Source: an uncultured Bacteroidales bacterium
Lineage (GTDB): Bacteria > Bacteroidota > Bacteroidia > Bacteroidales > P3
DNA length: 46,318 nt
Assembly: GCA_944321735.1 (NCBI GenBank)
Contig: CALUMK010000021.1
Span: forward strand, 1 to 46,318
Direction of reading: 5' to 3'
In this document: piece by piece, positions 9,111-18,694 of the stretch
Position numbering within the stretch: position 1 is the first letter of the stretch
Layout: each line of letters starts with the position of its first letter
The notes under the pieces: model-generated
Database searches by the model: none
The model's input: the letters and a program-made list of their open reading frames with translations, nothing else
What the model was told of the DNA's origin: nothing
Program-made: the position numbers and the translations under genes

Positions 9111-12100
9111 ATGAACAGATTTGTCAAGATTTCAAGTCTCTTGTGGGCTAGTTCCTTGTTAGCGGGAACCGGTGGCCTGCAAGCTCAGGCTCATACGGAG
9201 CCATTAGTGCCAAAACTGCCTCAAAGAGAGCATCCCGAGGTATTCTTTGACGATTTTGAAGACCAGGAACTCGCCGCGGAATGGCTGTTCGTTGACGCGA
9301 ACCAGGATGGCGTGACATGGTACAGCGCCGTGGAAATGGGTTCGGGCGAAAACGGTTCCACCGCTTTGTATTGCCCGATGAGCAATATAACGGCAAACGA
9401 CTGGGCCATATCGCCTGTTTTCGAATTGGAAGCTGGCAAGACCTATTCGTTCCGCTTCTTTTACAATTCCAGCTATGAACCTCAGTCGCTGAATCTGTAT
9501 TTAGGAAATGCGCGGACGGTAGAAGCCATGACGGAACTGATTGCCGATTTGGATATCCCTATCAACGGATACGGTTATGAATCCGGATTCATCAAGGTTC
9601 CATCCAGCGGCAGCTATTGCTTAGGATTCCTCTGCAACAGCCCTGTTTCCGAGGAAAGCTATGCAGGCAGTGTTTCGGTGGACATGGTAGAAGTAAGGGA
9701 AGAAATCGATGGGAAAGTACCGGCCATGGTACAGAACCTGAAACAGGTGCCTGGCGCGAACGGTGCGCAGACAATGGGCTTGACTTGGACAAACCCGACG
9801 CGGACTGAAAGCGGGGAGCCTCTATCCGCCATCACGGCTATCGAGATTTACAAGAACATGGGAGACAAGACGGAAACCTACACAGGAAGCCTGGAACCGG
9901 GAGCAAGCTGTTCTTGGACAGACCCGGCCCCTCAAGCCGGAAAGGTATCCTATACGGTGTATGCCGTCAACCAGACCGGGCGTAGCTATGAGGCTACTGT
10001 CCATACCTTCGTAGGAGAAGATGTCCCCTCGGCTCCGCAAAACCTGCAACTGAGCGCGGAAGAAGATGGAATCCACCTAAGCTGGCAGGCACCCGCGGAA
10101 TTCGGATTGAACGGGGGATGGTACGATAAATCCGCGCTGGCATACCGCATTGTCCGCGAACCCGGCTACGTATTGTTGGAAACCGATGCGGCAGGCTTGT
10201 CCTATACCGACCCTATCGACGATTTAGGCTATTACTATTACGAAGTGACAGCCAGGAACGCAAAAGGAGCTGGAGGAACAGCGATCAGCGAAGGAATCAA
10301 GCATGGCACTTCCATGTCTTTGCCTTTCAACGAGGATTTTGAAGACAAGAGTCGCTTTGATGCTTTATGGACGGTAGAAAACCCGGATGAAAAAGCCAGC
10401 TGGAACTGGAAATCCACCTCGGGTCTGGAAGAACCGGCTTGCGCTTTTTACGATTGGCTCTCTTGGTGGCAGGAAACCGGGGAGCAGAATACCGAAGCGG
10501 ACGACTGGCTGTTTTCTCCCCTGCTCCGCTTTGAAAAAGGCAAGACCTACCGCTTGCATTATGCTGTCAAAGGAGTCATCTACAATGAAATAGACCTTCA
10601 AGTCGCCTTGGGCAAGACCAATACGGCCGAAGCAATGACTACGACCATAGAACATTTGCGCGGGCACGCCACCACCGGAGGCTGGGAATCCAGAAGCGTG
10701 GAATTCGAAGCGCCTGCCAGCGGCAGCTTTTGCATAGGATTCTATTACTACAACAATTGGGTTTATGCTTATTTGGACGACATTGTGGTAGAAGAAGTGG
10801 CTCAAACAGACTTGGCCGCAAACCGGATCAAAGGGGTTTCGAGCCCTAAAGCAGGTGAATCCGCCACCTATTCGGTGGAAGTCGAAAACAAAGGCTCTCG
10901 GGGCGTACGGAATTTCAAAGTCCAATTGATTGACGAGGACAACAAAGTCTTGGCGGAAGGTCCGCTCAATACCAAGCCCTTGCCCATGGAAATGGCCAAC
11001 TACTATCCGGTAGAGTGGACACCGGAAATGGCCGGCCGTTATACAATCCGAGGCCGGGTAGTCATTGAGGATGAAAATGGAAACGTAGACGAAATCGAAG
11101 CCAACAACCTATCGGATCCTTTCCCTGTCTGGGTCATGGGCGAGGGTGAAAAAGCGGTTCAAGTGGGCGACGGAGAGGTTCAGCAAAACAGGCTTCCTTT
11201 CTACACCTACTGTTATTACCCGATAGGCCAAACAGTTTATCCTGCTTCCCTGTTAGAAGGCGTGACCGGGTCATTGAACGGCATCGCCTACCAGGTCGTT
11301 TCCGCACTGGGCGAGACATTGACCGACCAAGGGCTTCGCATTTATGTAGCAGAAACCGACCGTCAAGACATGAGCGAAGGCTGGTTTTCCTCCGATGAAC
11401 TGACCTGCGTCTTCGACTCGGTGATTTCCATAGAGCGTGGAAGCTATGACATGTATATCCCCTTTAACCGTCCTTTCGAATACTCCGGCGGGAACTTGGT
11501 GGTCTGCATGGAAGGCAATATGAGCCATGGGCTCTGGGGCGGCTCCGGAGGAGACTTGCTTTTCCTGGCCACCGAATCGATGCAAAATGCCACTTCCTTG
11601 ACCAATGTCCCTTATTACCCTGTGGATTTGGACAATCCGGACAACACAAACGGCATTTTCTATGCGCAAAGGCCAAACACAATCTTTTATTTCGACGTGT
11701 CGAATACAGGCAGCGTTTCCGGGAAAGTCACGAATGCCGACGGGGATGCATTGGCAGAAGTCCGGATTGCGGTAAAAGACATGAAGGCCGTACAACGTTC
11801 CGCAGACGACGGCACGTATTTCTTCCCCTATCTTCCCGCCGGAAACCAGACATTGTCGTTTACGCATGTCGGCTATGAGGATTTGAGCCGGAATGCCGCC
11901 GTGGAAGACGGCAAGAATATTGAACTGAACGTACAAATGGAAGCCCGTCCAACAATCAACATCAGCGGTTGGATCGCTGAACGGACAGGAAACCGGTTAG
12001 GCTTGTCCGATGCCAAACTATCTCTGGAAGGGGCTTCGGATTATTCGGCAACTACCGATTCCACCGGCAGCTTCCTCATTGAAAACGTGTATGGTAACAT

Positions 12101-15100
12101 GGATTACGCCTTGCGTGTCTCTGCTTTCGGGTACGTGGACTACGAAGACACTATCCATGCAGGAAGCACGGACCTATCGCTCGACACCCTGTTCATGGAC
12201 TTGATGGTCAATATGCCTTCTTCCGTAACAGCTTATGACCGAAAGGATTCCGCCTTGGTAGAATGGAAAGAACCGGCTCCTGTGGCTTGGATGCAATTGG
12301 ACGACGGGCAACCCTACGGCGTGTTCGGAGGCAGTTCCGATGAAGCCTATTACGTTGCCCACCGGTATACGCCAAAAGATTTCGAAGCCAAAGGAATCAC
12401 GGAAAAATCGGCAATCACAAAAGTACGCTTCTTCCCGACAGCCATCGCCGATTTCGAACTTTGCATCTTCACCGGAGAAACCGGCATGGAAACAATGGTC
12501 CATAGCGAGGAGATGCCTGTGAATGCCTATAATGAATGGCATGAATATGTATTGGAAGAGCCCTTCCCGATTACCTTGGAACGGAACATAATGGTAGCTA
12601 TCAAGGTGACGCAAGGTTCAGGTTCCAATCCTGTCTGCTTTGACCAAGGACCCGCCATAGCCAATGCCTCTTTGTTTTCCGAAGACGGTTTGGTGTGGAC
12701 CACGGCCAACGAGGTGAGCGCCACGATGAATTACAACTGGATCATCCATACTTTCTGCTCAGCCAATCCGAACTCCCGACCGACAGAAGTCGTGGAACTG
12801 CAAAGCGTCCGGCGACAGGATCCCATGGCTTTCCGCTCCGTTTTTGCCGACAAAACCGACTTCGACCAGAAAACTCCTGCGCTGGAGACGCCGCTTCCCA
12901 AGCAAAACCCCATCACCGGAGAATACGATACCCGCATGTTCCGCAAAGCCCAACTTGCGAAAATCCCTCAAATAGAGACGACCGCAGCAGACGGCTTGTA
13001 TGAATTCGAGGTATTCCGTCTGATTAACGGGCAGGAAACCACACCGGAACTATGGACTGCCGTCACAGTTGCCCCGATCAAGGAAATGTCGATAACCGAC
13101 AAGTCCTGGAGAGGCCTGCAGGATACGATGTATCGTTATGCTGTCCGCAGCTTGATCGATGGAGAAGCTTCCGACTATACGTTCAGCCGGGCCGTCGACA
13201 AAGGAAAGTACACGACTTTGAACCTGACCGTCAATACGAATACCGGATCTTCCGCTGCTGGCGCGATAGTCCGGATCGAAGGAATCAACAATACCTACAT
13301 GGATACGGTCGATGCAAAAGGGGAAGCGCATTTCTCGGATATCCACTTCGGGACTTACTCCATCTGGATTACCAAGCAATGGTACCAGACCTACACTTCC
13401 GATTCCTTGGTTCTGGATCAGAATGAGATGAATCCGGACACTATCACCTTGATTGAAGACGTACGCCCGCCAAGAGACTTTGCCGCACAGGATTATATCG
13501 ATTACGTGGACATGTCATGGAGAGCGCCTGCCGTCTTCATGGAAACGGAATTGAGCAAAGGTAACGGGGAATACGAGTCTGGCATCGGGATGAGTACTGG
13601 GGGATCGATGGAAATAGGTCAGCGATTCACGCCCGAAGAGCTGAGAGAAGCCAATGTGGACGGTTACCAAGTCAACAGCATCTCGTTCTATCCTGTTGAA
13701 GACGCGGAATTTGCCCTCACTATCTGGAAAGGCGACTATGTCAAGGCCGAAGGACAGATTTACTATCAGGAAATCCCCTCGAACCAAATCACGTTAGGGC
13801 AATGGAATGAAATCATGCTCGATGAACCGGTCATCATCGATGCCGACTACTCGTATGTATTCGGCTATACAGCCACGATGGCTCCGAATGTATTCCCCTG
13901 CGGCGTGGACAACGGACCGACCGTGGAAGGCGGGGATGTGCTGCTCTACCAGAATGAATGGGTTTCTTTCTATGAAATGGGAGGTGGAGAATTCAACTTC
14001 AACTGGATGATCAAGACCATGGTCGCCAACGACAACACCAGCAAGTCCATCTCGAAGGCCGAAGATGGATTGGATTACACCTACCAGATATGGCGTCTGC
14101 CGGAAGATGGCACAAACGATGCGGCGCAGTGGACAATCCTGGCGCAGGAAGCGAAAGGTGTATCCTACCGGGATAATACATGGACGCAAACGGAAGACGG
14201 GAATTATTACTATGCCATCTGTTCCCTTTCCGAACACGACAACACTTCCGACACCATCTTTTCCGAGTTGCTGCAAAAAGGCCAGAACAGTTTGGTCACA
14301 GTAACGGTCTCGACTAACAACAGCACATCCGCCGAAGGCGCTCTGATAGAACTGATTCCTGCTTCTGAAGACGGACAGGCCCACTCCGGAACGACTGGAA
14401 CGGACGGGACAGTGCAATTGCCCACGGTGCTGAAAGGAAATTACACTTTGCGTGTTTCCAAAGCAATGTTCGACGAGCATACGGAACAAATCGAGATTGG
14501 AGAAGACAAGACCGCCTTATCCTGCGAACTGAAGGAAAGCCTGACCGCCCCGGTAGCCGTAAGGGCGATGAATCAGGACAACCAAGTCCAAGTGAATTGG
14601 TATTCCGCTTATGGCACTGGTTCGTACCCGCACTATGTCACATGGAGCACAGGCCAGGTGTATTCCGGAATCGGCCAAGAAAGCGGCCTGAACTTCTCGG
14701 CGGCACATCGCTATGAGCCTTATGATATTGAAGACTTTAGAATCAAAGGAACTTATGTGACCAAAATACGCTTCTTTGCTTGCGGCACCTATGGGGAAGT
14801 ACCCACCATCGCCTCGTTCTCCGTAGCGATATGGGATGGAAGCGAAGGCACCTTGGTGTACGAGCAGGCTGTTCCGGATGAAGAAATCGTCTGGGACGGA
14901 TGGACCGAAATCACGCTCAACACCCCCTATTTCATAGACGGAAGCAAGACCGTTTACATTGGATATATCTGCAACTGCACTTCCGGCTGGCCTGCCGGTG
15001 TCGACTTAGGACCGGTTGTACGAGGAAAAGGCAACCTGATAAACATCGATGGCGGCTGGATGCAATTGACCGGACTAGCCACTTCCATGGAATACAACTG

Positions 15101-15629
15101 GTTGATAGAAGCCTATTGCACGGATGCCGAAGAAGCCGAAATGGAGAAGGCCGAAGCGAAAGCCGAAGACTTCGTGCAATCCTATGGCGTGTACCGTCTG
15201 AAGCAAGCGGACCTCTACAAACCGGAGAACTGGACGGAACTGGCTCCCGGCACGACGCAGACCTCGCTAACCGACAACATCTCGGGTCTGGATGACAGCT
15301 ATTACCTGTATGCCGTACGGGCCATATACGCTACCGGCCAATCGGATTACACGTTCTCAAATATCATCGGGAAAGGCTTAGGCAACGAAAGCTCCGAGGC
15401 TGTAGCCTCCACCATGACAGCCCATCCGAATCCGAACCACGGTCAATTCAGCCTGGATGTGCCTTTCGAAGGCGACTTCCGTATCTTCGACCGGGATGGC
15501 CGCATCGTGATGAACCGCCATCTGACAGAAGGCCGGCACTGGATGGATATCACATTACCTGCTGGCAACTATCTGATGTTGCTGGTTTCAGACAAGGCGA
15601 CAAGCACCGGAAAGCTGATAATCCTGTAA
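9111..15629 (+). CDS. Giant multidomain T9SS cargo protein with a triplicated ~155-aa domain
   Basis: This 2172-residue protein has a signal peptide (1-27). Modules in order: choice-of-anchor-J (about 43-200), two FN3 (205-405), choice-of-anchor-J (403-565), CARDB-like (570-680), a beta module with FEYSGGNLVVCMEGN (690-865), and two carboxypeptidase-regulatory-like domains (867-1030). Then come three diverged copies of a domain (about 1060-1215, 1485-1640, 1842-2005), each with an [AQ]xR[YF]-type motif, a K/N-x-RFF or SFYP strand, a W-x-E element and a final [YF]NW[ML]I strand. The copies are separated by FN3-like and carboxypeptidase-regulatory-like segments. A T9SS CTD ends the protein (from about 2103; HPNPNHGQ, DRDGR, LPAGNYLMLL). 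No catalytic domain is seen; a surface scaffold or glycan-binding role is inference. It lies 3 bp behind the protease gene and ends at a strong terminator. Its overall plan resembles the gene at 24946-29376. Confidence 0.85.
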   Translation: MNRFVKISSLLWASSLLAGTGGLQAQAHTEPLVPKLPQREHPEVFFDDFEDQELAAEWLFVDANQDGVTWYSAVEMGSGENGSTALYCPMSNITANDWAISPVFELEAGKTYSFRFFYNSSYEPQSLNLYLGNARTVEAMTELIADLDIPINGYGYESGFIKVPSSGSYCLGFLCNSPVSEESYAGSVSVDMVEVREEIDGKVPAMVQNLKQVPGANGAQTMGLTWTNPTRTESGEPLSAITAIEIYKNMGDKTETYTGSLEPGASCSWTDPAPQAGKVSYTVYAVNQTGRSYEATVHTFVGEDVPSAPQNLQLSAEEDGIHLSWQAPAEFGLNGGWYDKSALAYRIVREPGYVLLETDAAGLSYTDPIDDLGYYYYEVTARNAKGAGGTAISEGIKHGTSMSLPFNEDFEDKSRFDALWTVENPDEKASWNWKSTSGLEEPACAFYDWLSWWQETGEQNTEADDWLFSPLLRFEKGKTYRLHYAVKGVIYNEIDLQVALGKTNTAEAMTTTIEHLRGHATTGGWESRSVEFEAPASGSFCIGFYYYNNWVYAYLDDIVVEEVAQTDLAANRIKGVSSPKAGESATYSVEVENKGSRGVRNFKVQLIDEDNKVLAEGPLNTKPLPMEMANYYPVEWTPEMAGRYTIRGRVVIEDENGNVDEIEANNLSDPFPVWVMGEGEKAVQVGDGEVQQNRLPFYTYCYYPIGQTVYPASLLEGVTGSLNGIAYQVVSALGETLTDQGLRIYVAETDRQDMSEGWFSSDELTCVFDSVISIERGSYDMYIPFNRPFEYSGGNLVVCMEGNMSHGLWGGSGGDLLFLATESMQNATSLTNVPYYPVDLDNPDNTNGIFYAQRPNTIFYFDVSNTGSVSGKVTNADGDALAEVRIAVKDMKAVQRSADDGTYFFPYLPAGNQTLSFTHVGYEDLSRNAAVEDGKNIELNVQMEARPTINISGWIAERTGNRLGLSDAKLSLEGASDYSATTDSTGSFLIENVYGNMDYALRVSAFGYVDYEDTIHAGSTDLSLDTLFMDLMVNMPSSVTAYDRKDSALVEWKEPAPVAWMQLDDGQPYGVFGGSSDEAYYVAHRYTPKDFEAKGITEKSAITKVRFFPTAIADFELCIFTGETGMETMVHSEEMPVNAYNEWHEYVLEEPFPITLERNIMVAIKVTQGSGSNPVCFDQGPAIANASLFSEDGLVWTTANEVSATMNYNWIIHTFCSANPNSRPTEVVELQSVRRQDPMAFRSVFADKTDFDQKTPALETPLPKQNPITGEYDTRMFRKAQLAKIPQIETTAADGLYEFEVFRLINGQETTPELWTAVTVAPIKEMSITDKSWRGLQDTMYRYAVRSLIDGEASDYTFSRAVDKGKYTTLNLTVNTNTGSSAAGAIVRIEGINNTYMDTVDAKGEAHFSDIHFGTYSIWITKQWYQTYTSDSLVLDQNEMNPDTITLIEDVRPPRDFAAQDYIDYVDMSWRAPAVFMETELSKGNGEYESGIGMSTGGSMEIGQRFTPEELREANVDGYQVNSISFYPVEDAEFALTIWKGDYVKAEGQIYYQEIPSNQITLGQWNEIMLDEPVIIDADYSYVFGYTATMAPNVFPCGVDNGPTVEGGDVLLYQNEWVSFYEMGGGEFNFNWMIKTMVANDNTSKSISKAEDGLDYTYQIWRLPEDGTNDAAQWTILAQEAKGVSYRDNTWTQTEDGNYYYAICSLSEHDNTSDTIFSELLQKGQNSLVTVTVSTNNSTSAEGALIELIPASEDGQAHSGTTGTDGTVQLPTVLKGNYTLRVSKAMFDEHTEQIEIGEDKTALSCELKESLTAPVAVRAMNQDNQVQVNWYSAYGTGSYPHYVTWSTGQVYSGIGQESGLNFSAAHRYEPYDIEDFRIKGTYVTKIRFFACGTYGEVPTIASFSVAIWDGSEGTLVYEQAVPDEEIVWDGWTEITLNTPYFIDGSKTVYIGYICNCTSGWPAGVDLGPVVRGKGNLINIDGGWMQLTGLATSMEYNWLIEAYCTDAEEAEMEKAEAKAEDFVQSYGVYRLKQADLYKPENWTELAPGTTQTSLTDNISGLDDSYYLYAVRAIYATGQSDYTFSNIIGKGLGNESSEAVASTMTAHPNPNHGQFSLDVPFEGDFRIFDRDGRIVMNRHLTEGRHWMDITLPAGNYLMLLVSDKATSTGKLIIL

Positions 15630-15638
15630 ATGGACTCC

Positions 15639-15672
15639 GCCCCGGCCGATGGTAAGCCGGCCGGGGCTTTTT
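15639..15672 (+). terminator. Rho-independent terminator of the plus-strand cargo operon
   Basis: A perfect 10-bp GC-rich stem (15639-15648 with 15658-15667), a 9-nt loop and TTTTT (15668-15672) begin 10 bases after the stop of the 2172-aa gene. It should end transcription before the truncated Omp28-like gene. Confidence 0.9.
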
Positions 15673-15701
15673 GAACCTGTATTTACATTCATTTAGCCCT
15701 G

Positions 15702-16970
15702 TTGCAGAGCAGCATCGTAGGGACGCAGGATAGAGGGGAACTCAATCCGGATCAAACGACAGAAGACGGCCGCTACATTCACAAGCATGTATTACGAGAT
15801 CTGCTTACCGGCCTTTCGGGCGAAACCATAAGCACCACCAAGAAAGACTGCTTCGTGGAAAAAGTATTCAAGGAAACCCTGCCTGAGCAGTTCAACCAAA
15901 CCGACATGCCGCTGCTCGACATTCAACTGTTAGCTTTCGTATCGGAATCCGAAACGGAAATCGTGAATGTTTGCGAAGCACCTGTCTTTTTCAATAACAG
16001 CCCTGAATATGTGTTCGATATAGACAACATACAACAATTGCCGCATTACACATGCGACCAAGACATCCGATTGACGTTCGAGCTGACAAATCGCAGCCTC
16101 GGTTCCGAATCCGTGCAGAGCGTGGATTTCCTTATCGAAAACCCGGAAGGTGAGCAACAGGAATTCTCCTATACGGTGCAAGGCGATTTCAAGCCTTATG
16201 ACAGCAAAAGCGTCGAATCCGTACCACTCAAACTCTCTCAAACCGGCAAAGAGGAAGAAATCCGATTACGGATAACCCGTGTCAACGGAAAGAATCTGAA
16301 CTATATGCAGGAGGATTGGATTACAAGGGCCGATAAAGATTATGTAGTCTTGAACGCCCCTGCTATCACTTTGGATATCTGGCAAGACCGTTGGGGAGAA
16401 GACATTTCTTGGACATTGAGGGATGAGTCCGGATCGGGCCTGGCAATAGTCGACACATATCCGAACCTGAAGGAGAATGGAACGCAACAACACACGTACA
16501 ACATGGATTTGAGCGAAGGATGCAATGTCTTTACAATCCGGGATCGGCAAGGAGACGGCATCAACAGCCGGTACGGCGAAGGGCATCTGCAAATCAGCAA
16601 GGCCGAGGGAGAGGTGCTGTTGCAGAACGATGGCACGTATACGGACAGCTTGGTCTGGCTGTTGCGGTATTTCCCGGCAGGGAATGAATCGGTGTCGATG
16701 ACGGACGCGGGTTTGGATTTGCAGCTGTGGCCAAATCCGGCATCGGCTTCGTCCGAAGTGTCTTTGGCTTTCAGCTTGGATGAACCGATGGCCTTACAGG
16801 TGTCGGTCCTGTCTGTCAATGGCCGTCAGGTGCTCGATTTGGGATCTCGGCTTTATCCTGCCGGGCTGAATGTTGCCGCCTTGCCTTTGGACGGCCTCGC
16901 CCCCGGTCTTTATTTGGTTCTCTTGCAAGGTGATGGAGCTACCGGTCTGGCTCGTTTGGTGGTAAGGTAA
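15702..16970 (+). pseudogene. 5'-truncated Omp28-like outer-membrane protein with T9SS CTD
   Basis: The open frame runs from just after an in-frame TGA at 15672-15674 to 16970; the only early start is a TTG at 15702, and there is no signal peptide. The first residues (IVGTQDRG, then YIHKHVLRDLLTG and LLAFVSE) resemble the C-terminal half of Omp28-related lipoproteins. Those normally begin with a signal and a thioredoxin-like region of about 200 residues, missing here. After this come two beta-rich regions and a T9SS CTD (LWPNPASASS, VNGRQV, LAPGLYLVLL, RLVVR). An export domain without an export signal, directly behind a terminator and without a visible promoter, indicates loss of the 5' part. 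The remainder has no stop or frameshift over 420 codons, so the loss is recent or the piece is retained for another use. The Omp28 assignment is from motif memory. Confidence 0.6.
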
Positions 16971-17020
16971 AATCCCCTCGTTCATGGAAGAATCGGACTA
17001 AAAGATTCCGACCCTAACAA

Positions 17021-17055
17021 AACAGCCCTGCCAGGCTTATCCTGACAGGGCTGTT
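17021..17055. terminator. Bidirectional terminator between convergent clusters
   Basis: AACAGCCCTG (17021-17030) pairs with CAGGGCTGTT (17046-17055), and CAGG pairs with CCTG inside, around a short loop. It is followed by TTTCCTTT on the plus strand and preceded by AAAA, giving U-runs in both directions. It lies between the plus-strand Omp28 remnant and the minus-strand genes. Confidence 0.8.
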
Positions 17056-17080
17056 TCCTTTGCACGAAGGAATTTTCCTC

Positions 17081-17239
17081 TCAATCCATCCTGTCTCCAT
17101 CCGCTACAACATGTTTCTTTCCAGCACCAACGGCAAGCCGGCAAATAATAGAATGATATGCGCCTTTTGCGCCTAATTCTGCAAATCCCGATAAGGGTTT
17201 CTGTATATCATCTATATCAATAGACGTACATAGAAACAT
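17081..17239 (-). CDS. Possible small protein of 52 aa, unrecognised
   Basis: A minus-strand frame starts at ATG 17239 and stops just before the bidirectional terminator. It includes the segments KPLSGFAELGAKGAYHS and AVGAGKKHVVADGDRMD. The composition looks protein-like, with ordinary Gly/Ala/charged residues, but third positions are more A/T-rich than in neighbouring genes. I do not recognise the family. It could be a genuine small gene, the tail of a lost gene, or chance. It begins 23 nt after the acyltransferase stop. Confidence 0.3.
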   Translation of the reverse strand: MFLCTSIDIDDIQKPLSGFAELGAKGAYHSIICRLAVGAGKKHVVADGDRMD

Positions 17240-17251
17240 AGACAAACGATA

Positions 17252-17271
17252 GCCCGGACAAGCTACCGGGC
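17252..17271 (-). terminator. Short hairpin at the acyltransferase stop codon
   Basis: GCCCGG and CCGGGC form a 6-bp stem with an 8-nt loop that contains the stop codon of the acyltransferase gene. There is no real U-run after it, so termination strength is doubtful. It may instead act as a 3'-end stabiliser. Confidence 0.3.
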
Positions 17272-18609
17272 AGCCCAAGCGGCCAAGTATTCGTAAGCCG
17301 GACGCAAACGGCTCACCGCACGGAAATGGAACAAGGCCCGGCAACGGCGTGCAACATGCGCTGCATAATGGAAATAATCAATCCAGAACATCCTCGACAG
17401 GACCCAAGTAGCCATCAGCAGAATGAAAACCAAGGCGGAATCGAAGAAACACCAATACAAGACAATATACACCAGATAAAAAGCACCTGTATAGATAAGC
17501 TGATTCAAAACAAAGTCAAAACTGCTCTGCAACATAGGGTTCTTGATCCGGGCCACCATCTTCTTGGCTTGACGACGTCCCAGCCATACCGGCAAGCCCG
17601 TAAAGCAAAGCCCGTATAACATTACCGGGAAAGTCAGCACCAAGGCCACGAATTCCAACAGCAATACCAAGGGCGATACCCGGCCGCTCACTTCCCTTGC
17701 CCCTATCTTCAAGCACGCCATCCCCTGCCGGCATTCTTCCGCCTTTTCCCTCACCGCAGCCAGTTCTTCTTCCGGAGTTTCGCGCAGACGCTTGGCAAAA
17801 TAGCGATCCGCCTCCAAATCATCCGGGAAATAATAATTCTTCAACTTCAACTTAGCGCAAATCGGCTTCCGTACCACAGCCCGCAGACTATCGTACAAAG
17901 CGTAATGCTCCCGGTCGGGAATATCCAGCATCAGCCCCCCTATCCGCCGCTGCACTTCTTCGGCCAAATCGGCCATCGCCCGGGGCGGATTCTCCCGATA
18001 GGCCTCGTAATAATCGCTCAAACGTATCGGTTCGCCGAAACTCAGGCAGACCTGCGGCCTGAGCATGAAGTAATCCTCGTAATGATTGCCTATCGGCACA
18101 ATCCACATATTATCCGGGAAACCGTTGTGTTCGGCCGCCTCGAACGCGATCCGGGCAAAGCCTTTCTTGACCGGCCCAAGATAGTGTCCTTCCTGATGCT
18201 GGCCTTCCGGGAACAAAGCCACCGGATAGCCCCTGTCTATCAATTTGGCCGACTCATCGAAGATGGCCGCATTCTCGCCTAAGTTATCCCGCCCGTCCCG
18301 TTGCCGGTATATCGGCATAATCTTGCAGAAATTCAAAATCTTGGCGGTCAATTTCTTCTTAAATACATCCGCCCTTGCCAGGAACACCACCTTGTACCGG
18401 ATCGGCATCGCGAACAAAATGCTCAAGGCATCGATGACCCCGTTCTGATGATTGCTGACAAACATGACAGGAGTTCCTGCCTTGGGAACGTTCTTACGAC
18501 CTCGCACATAAAAATTCCCGCAATAGCTATACCTGAAAATCAAGGAAAGCCACTTTCTGAAGAAGCAGTACCAGAAAGAGTTCTTTTCGACTATCTTGAA
18601 GAATACCAT
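17263..18609 (-). CDS. PlsC-family glycerol-phosphate/phospholipid acyltransferase
   Basis: This 448-residue membrane enzyme probably transfers acyl groups in phospholipid synthesis at the inner membrane. The acyltransferase motif is SNHQNGVID (His54, Asp60), with five residues between His and Asp rather than the classical four. A second motif, FPEGQHQEG, lies near residue 135. A C-terminal half with two or more hydrophobic segments (about 310-345 and 375-410) makes it longer than simple PlsC proteins of about 250 residues. Such long forms with the NHQN signature are familiar to me from Bacteroidota, where they are annotated 1-acyl-sn-glycerol-3-phosphate acyltransferase. The substrate (lysophosphatidate or another lysolipid) is not determined. 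It lies 85 bp downstream of the DUF819 gene and probably shares its transcript. Confidence 0.8.
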   Translation of the reverse strand: MVFFKIVEKNSFWYCFFRKWLSLIFRYSYCGNFYVRGRKNVPKAGTPVMFVSNHQNGVIDALSILFAMPIRYKVVFLARADVFKKKLTAKILNFCKIMPIYRQRDGRDNLGENAAIFDESAKLIDRGYPVALFPEGQHQEGHYLGPVKKGFARIAFEAAEHNGFPDNMWIVPIGNHYEDYFMLRPQVCLSFGEPIRLSDYYEAYRENPPRAMADLAEEVQRRIGGLMLDIPDREHYALYDSLRAVVRKPICAKLKLKNYYFPDDLEADRYFAKRLRETPEEELAAVREKAEECRQGMACLKIGAREVSGRVSPLVLLLEFVALVLTFPVMLYGLCFTGLPVWLGRRQAKKMVARIKNPMLQSSFDFVLNQLIYTGAFYLVYIVLYWCFFDSALVFILLMATWVLSRMFWIDYFHYAAHVARRCRALFHFRAVSRLRPAYEYLAAWAAR

Positions 18610-18694
18610 AAGGATTCCTATTTTATGTCAATATGCTGTAGCTGCATCGCCTGTGCGTAATGCCAATCCCCCTCGCTGCAACCCACCCAAGCCG

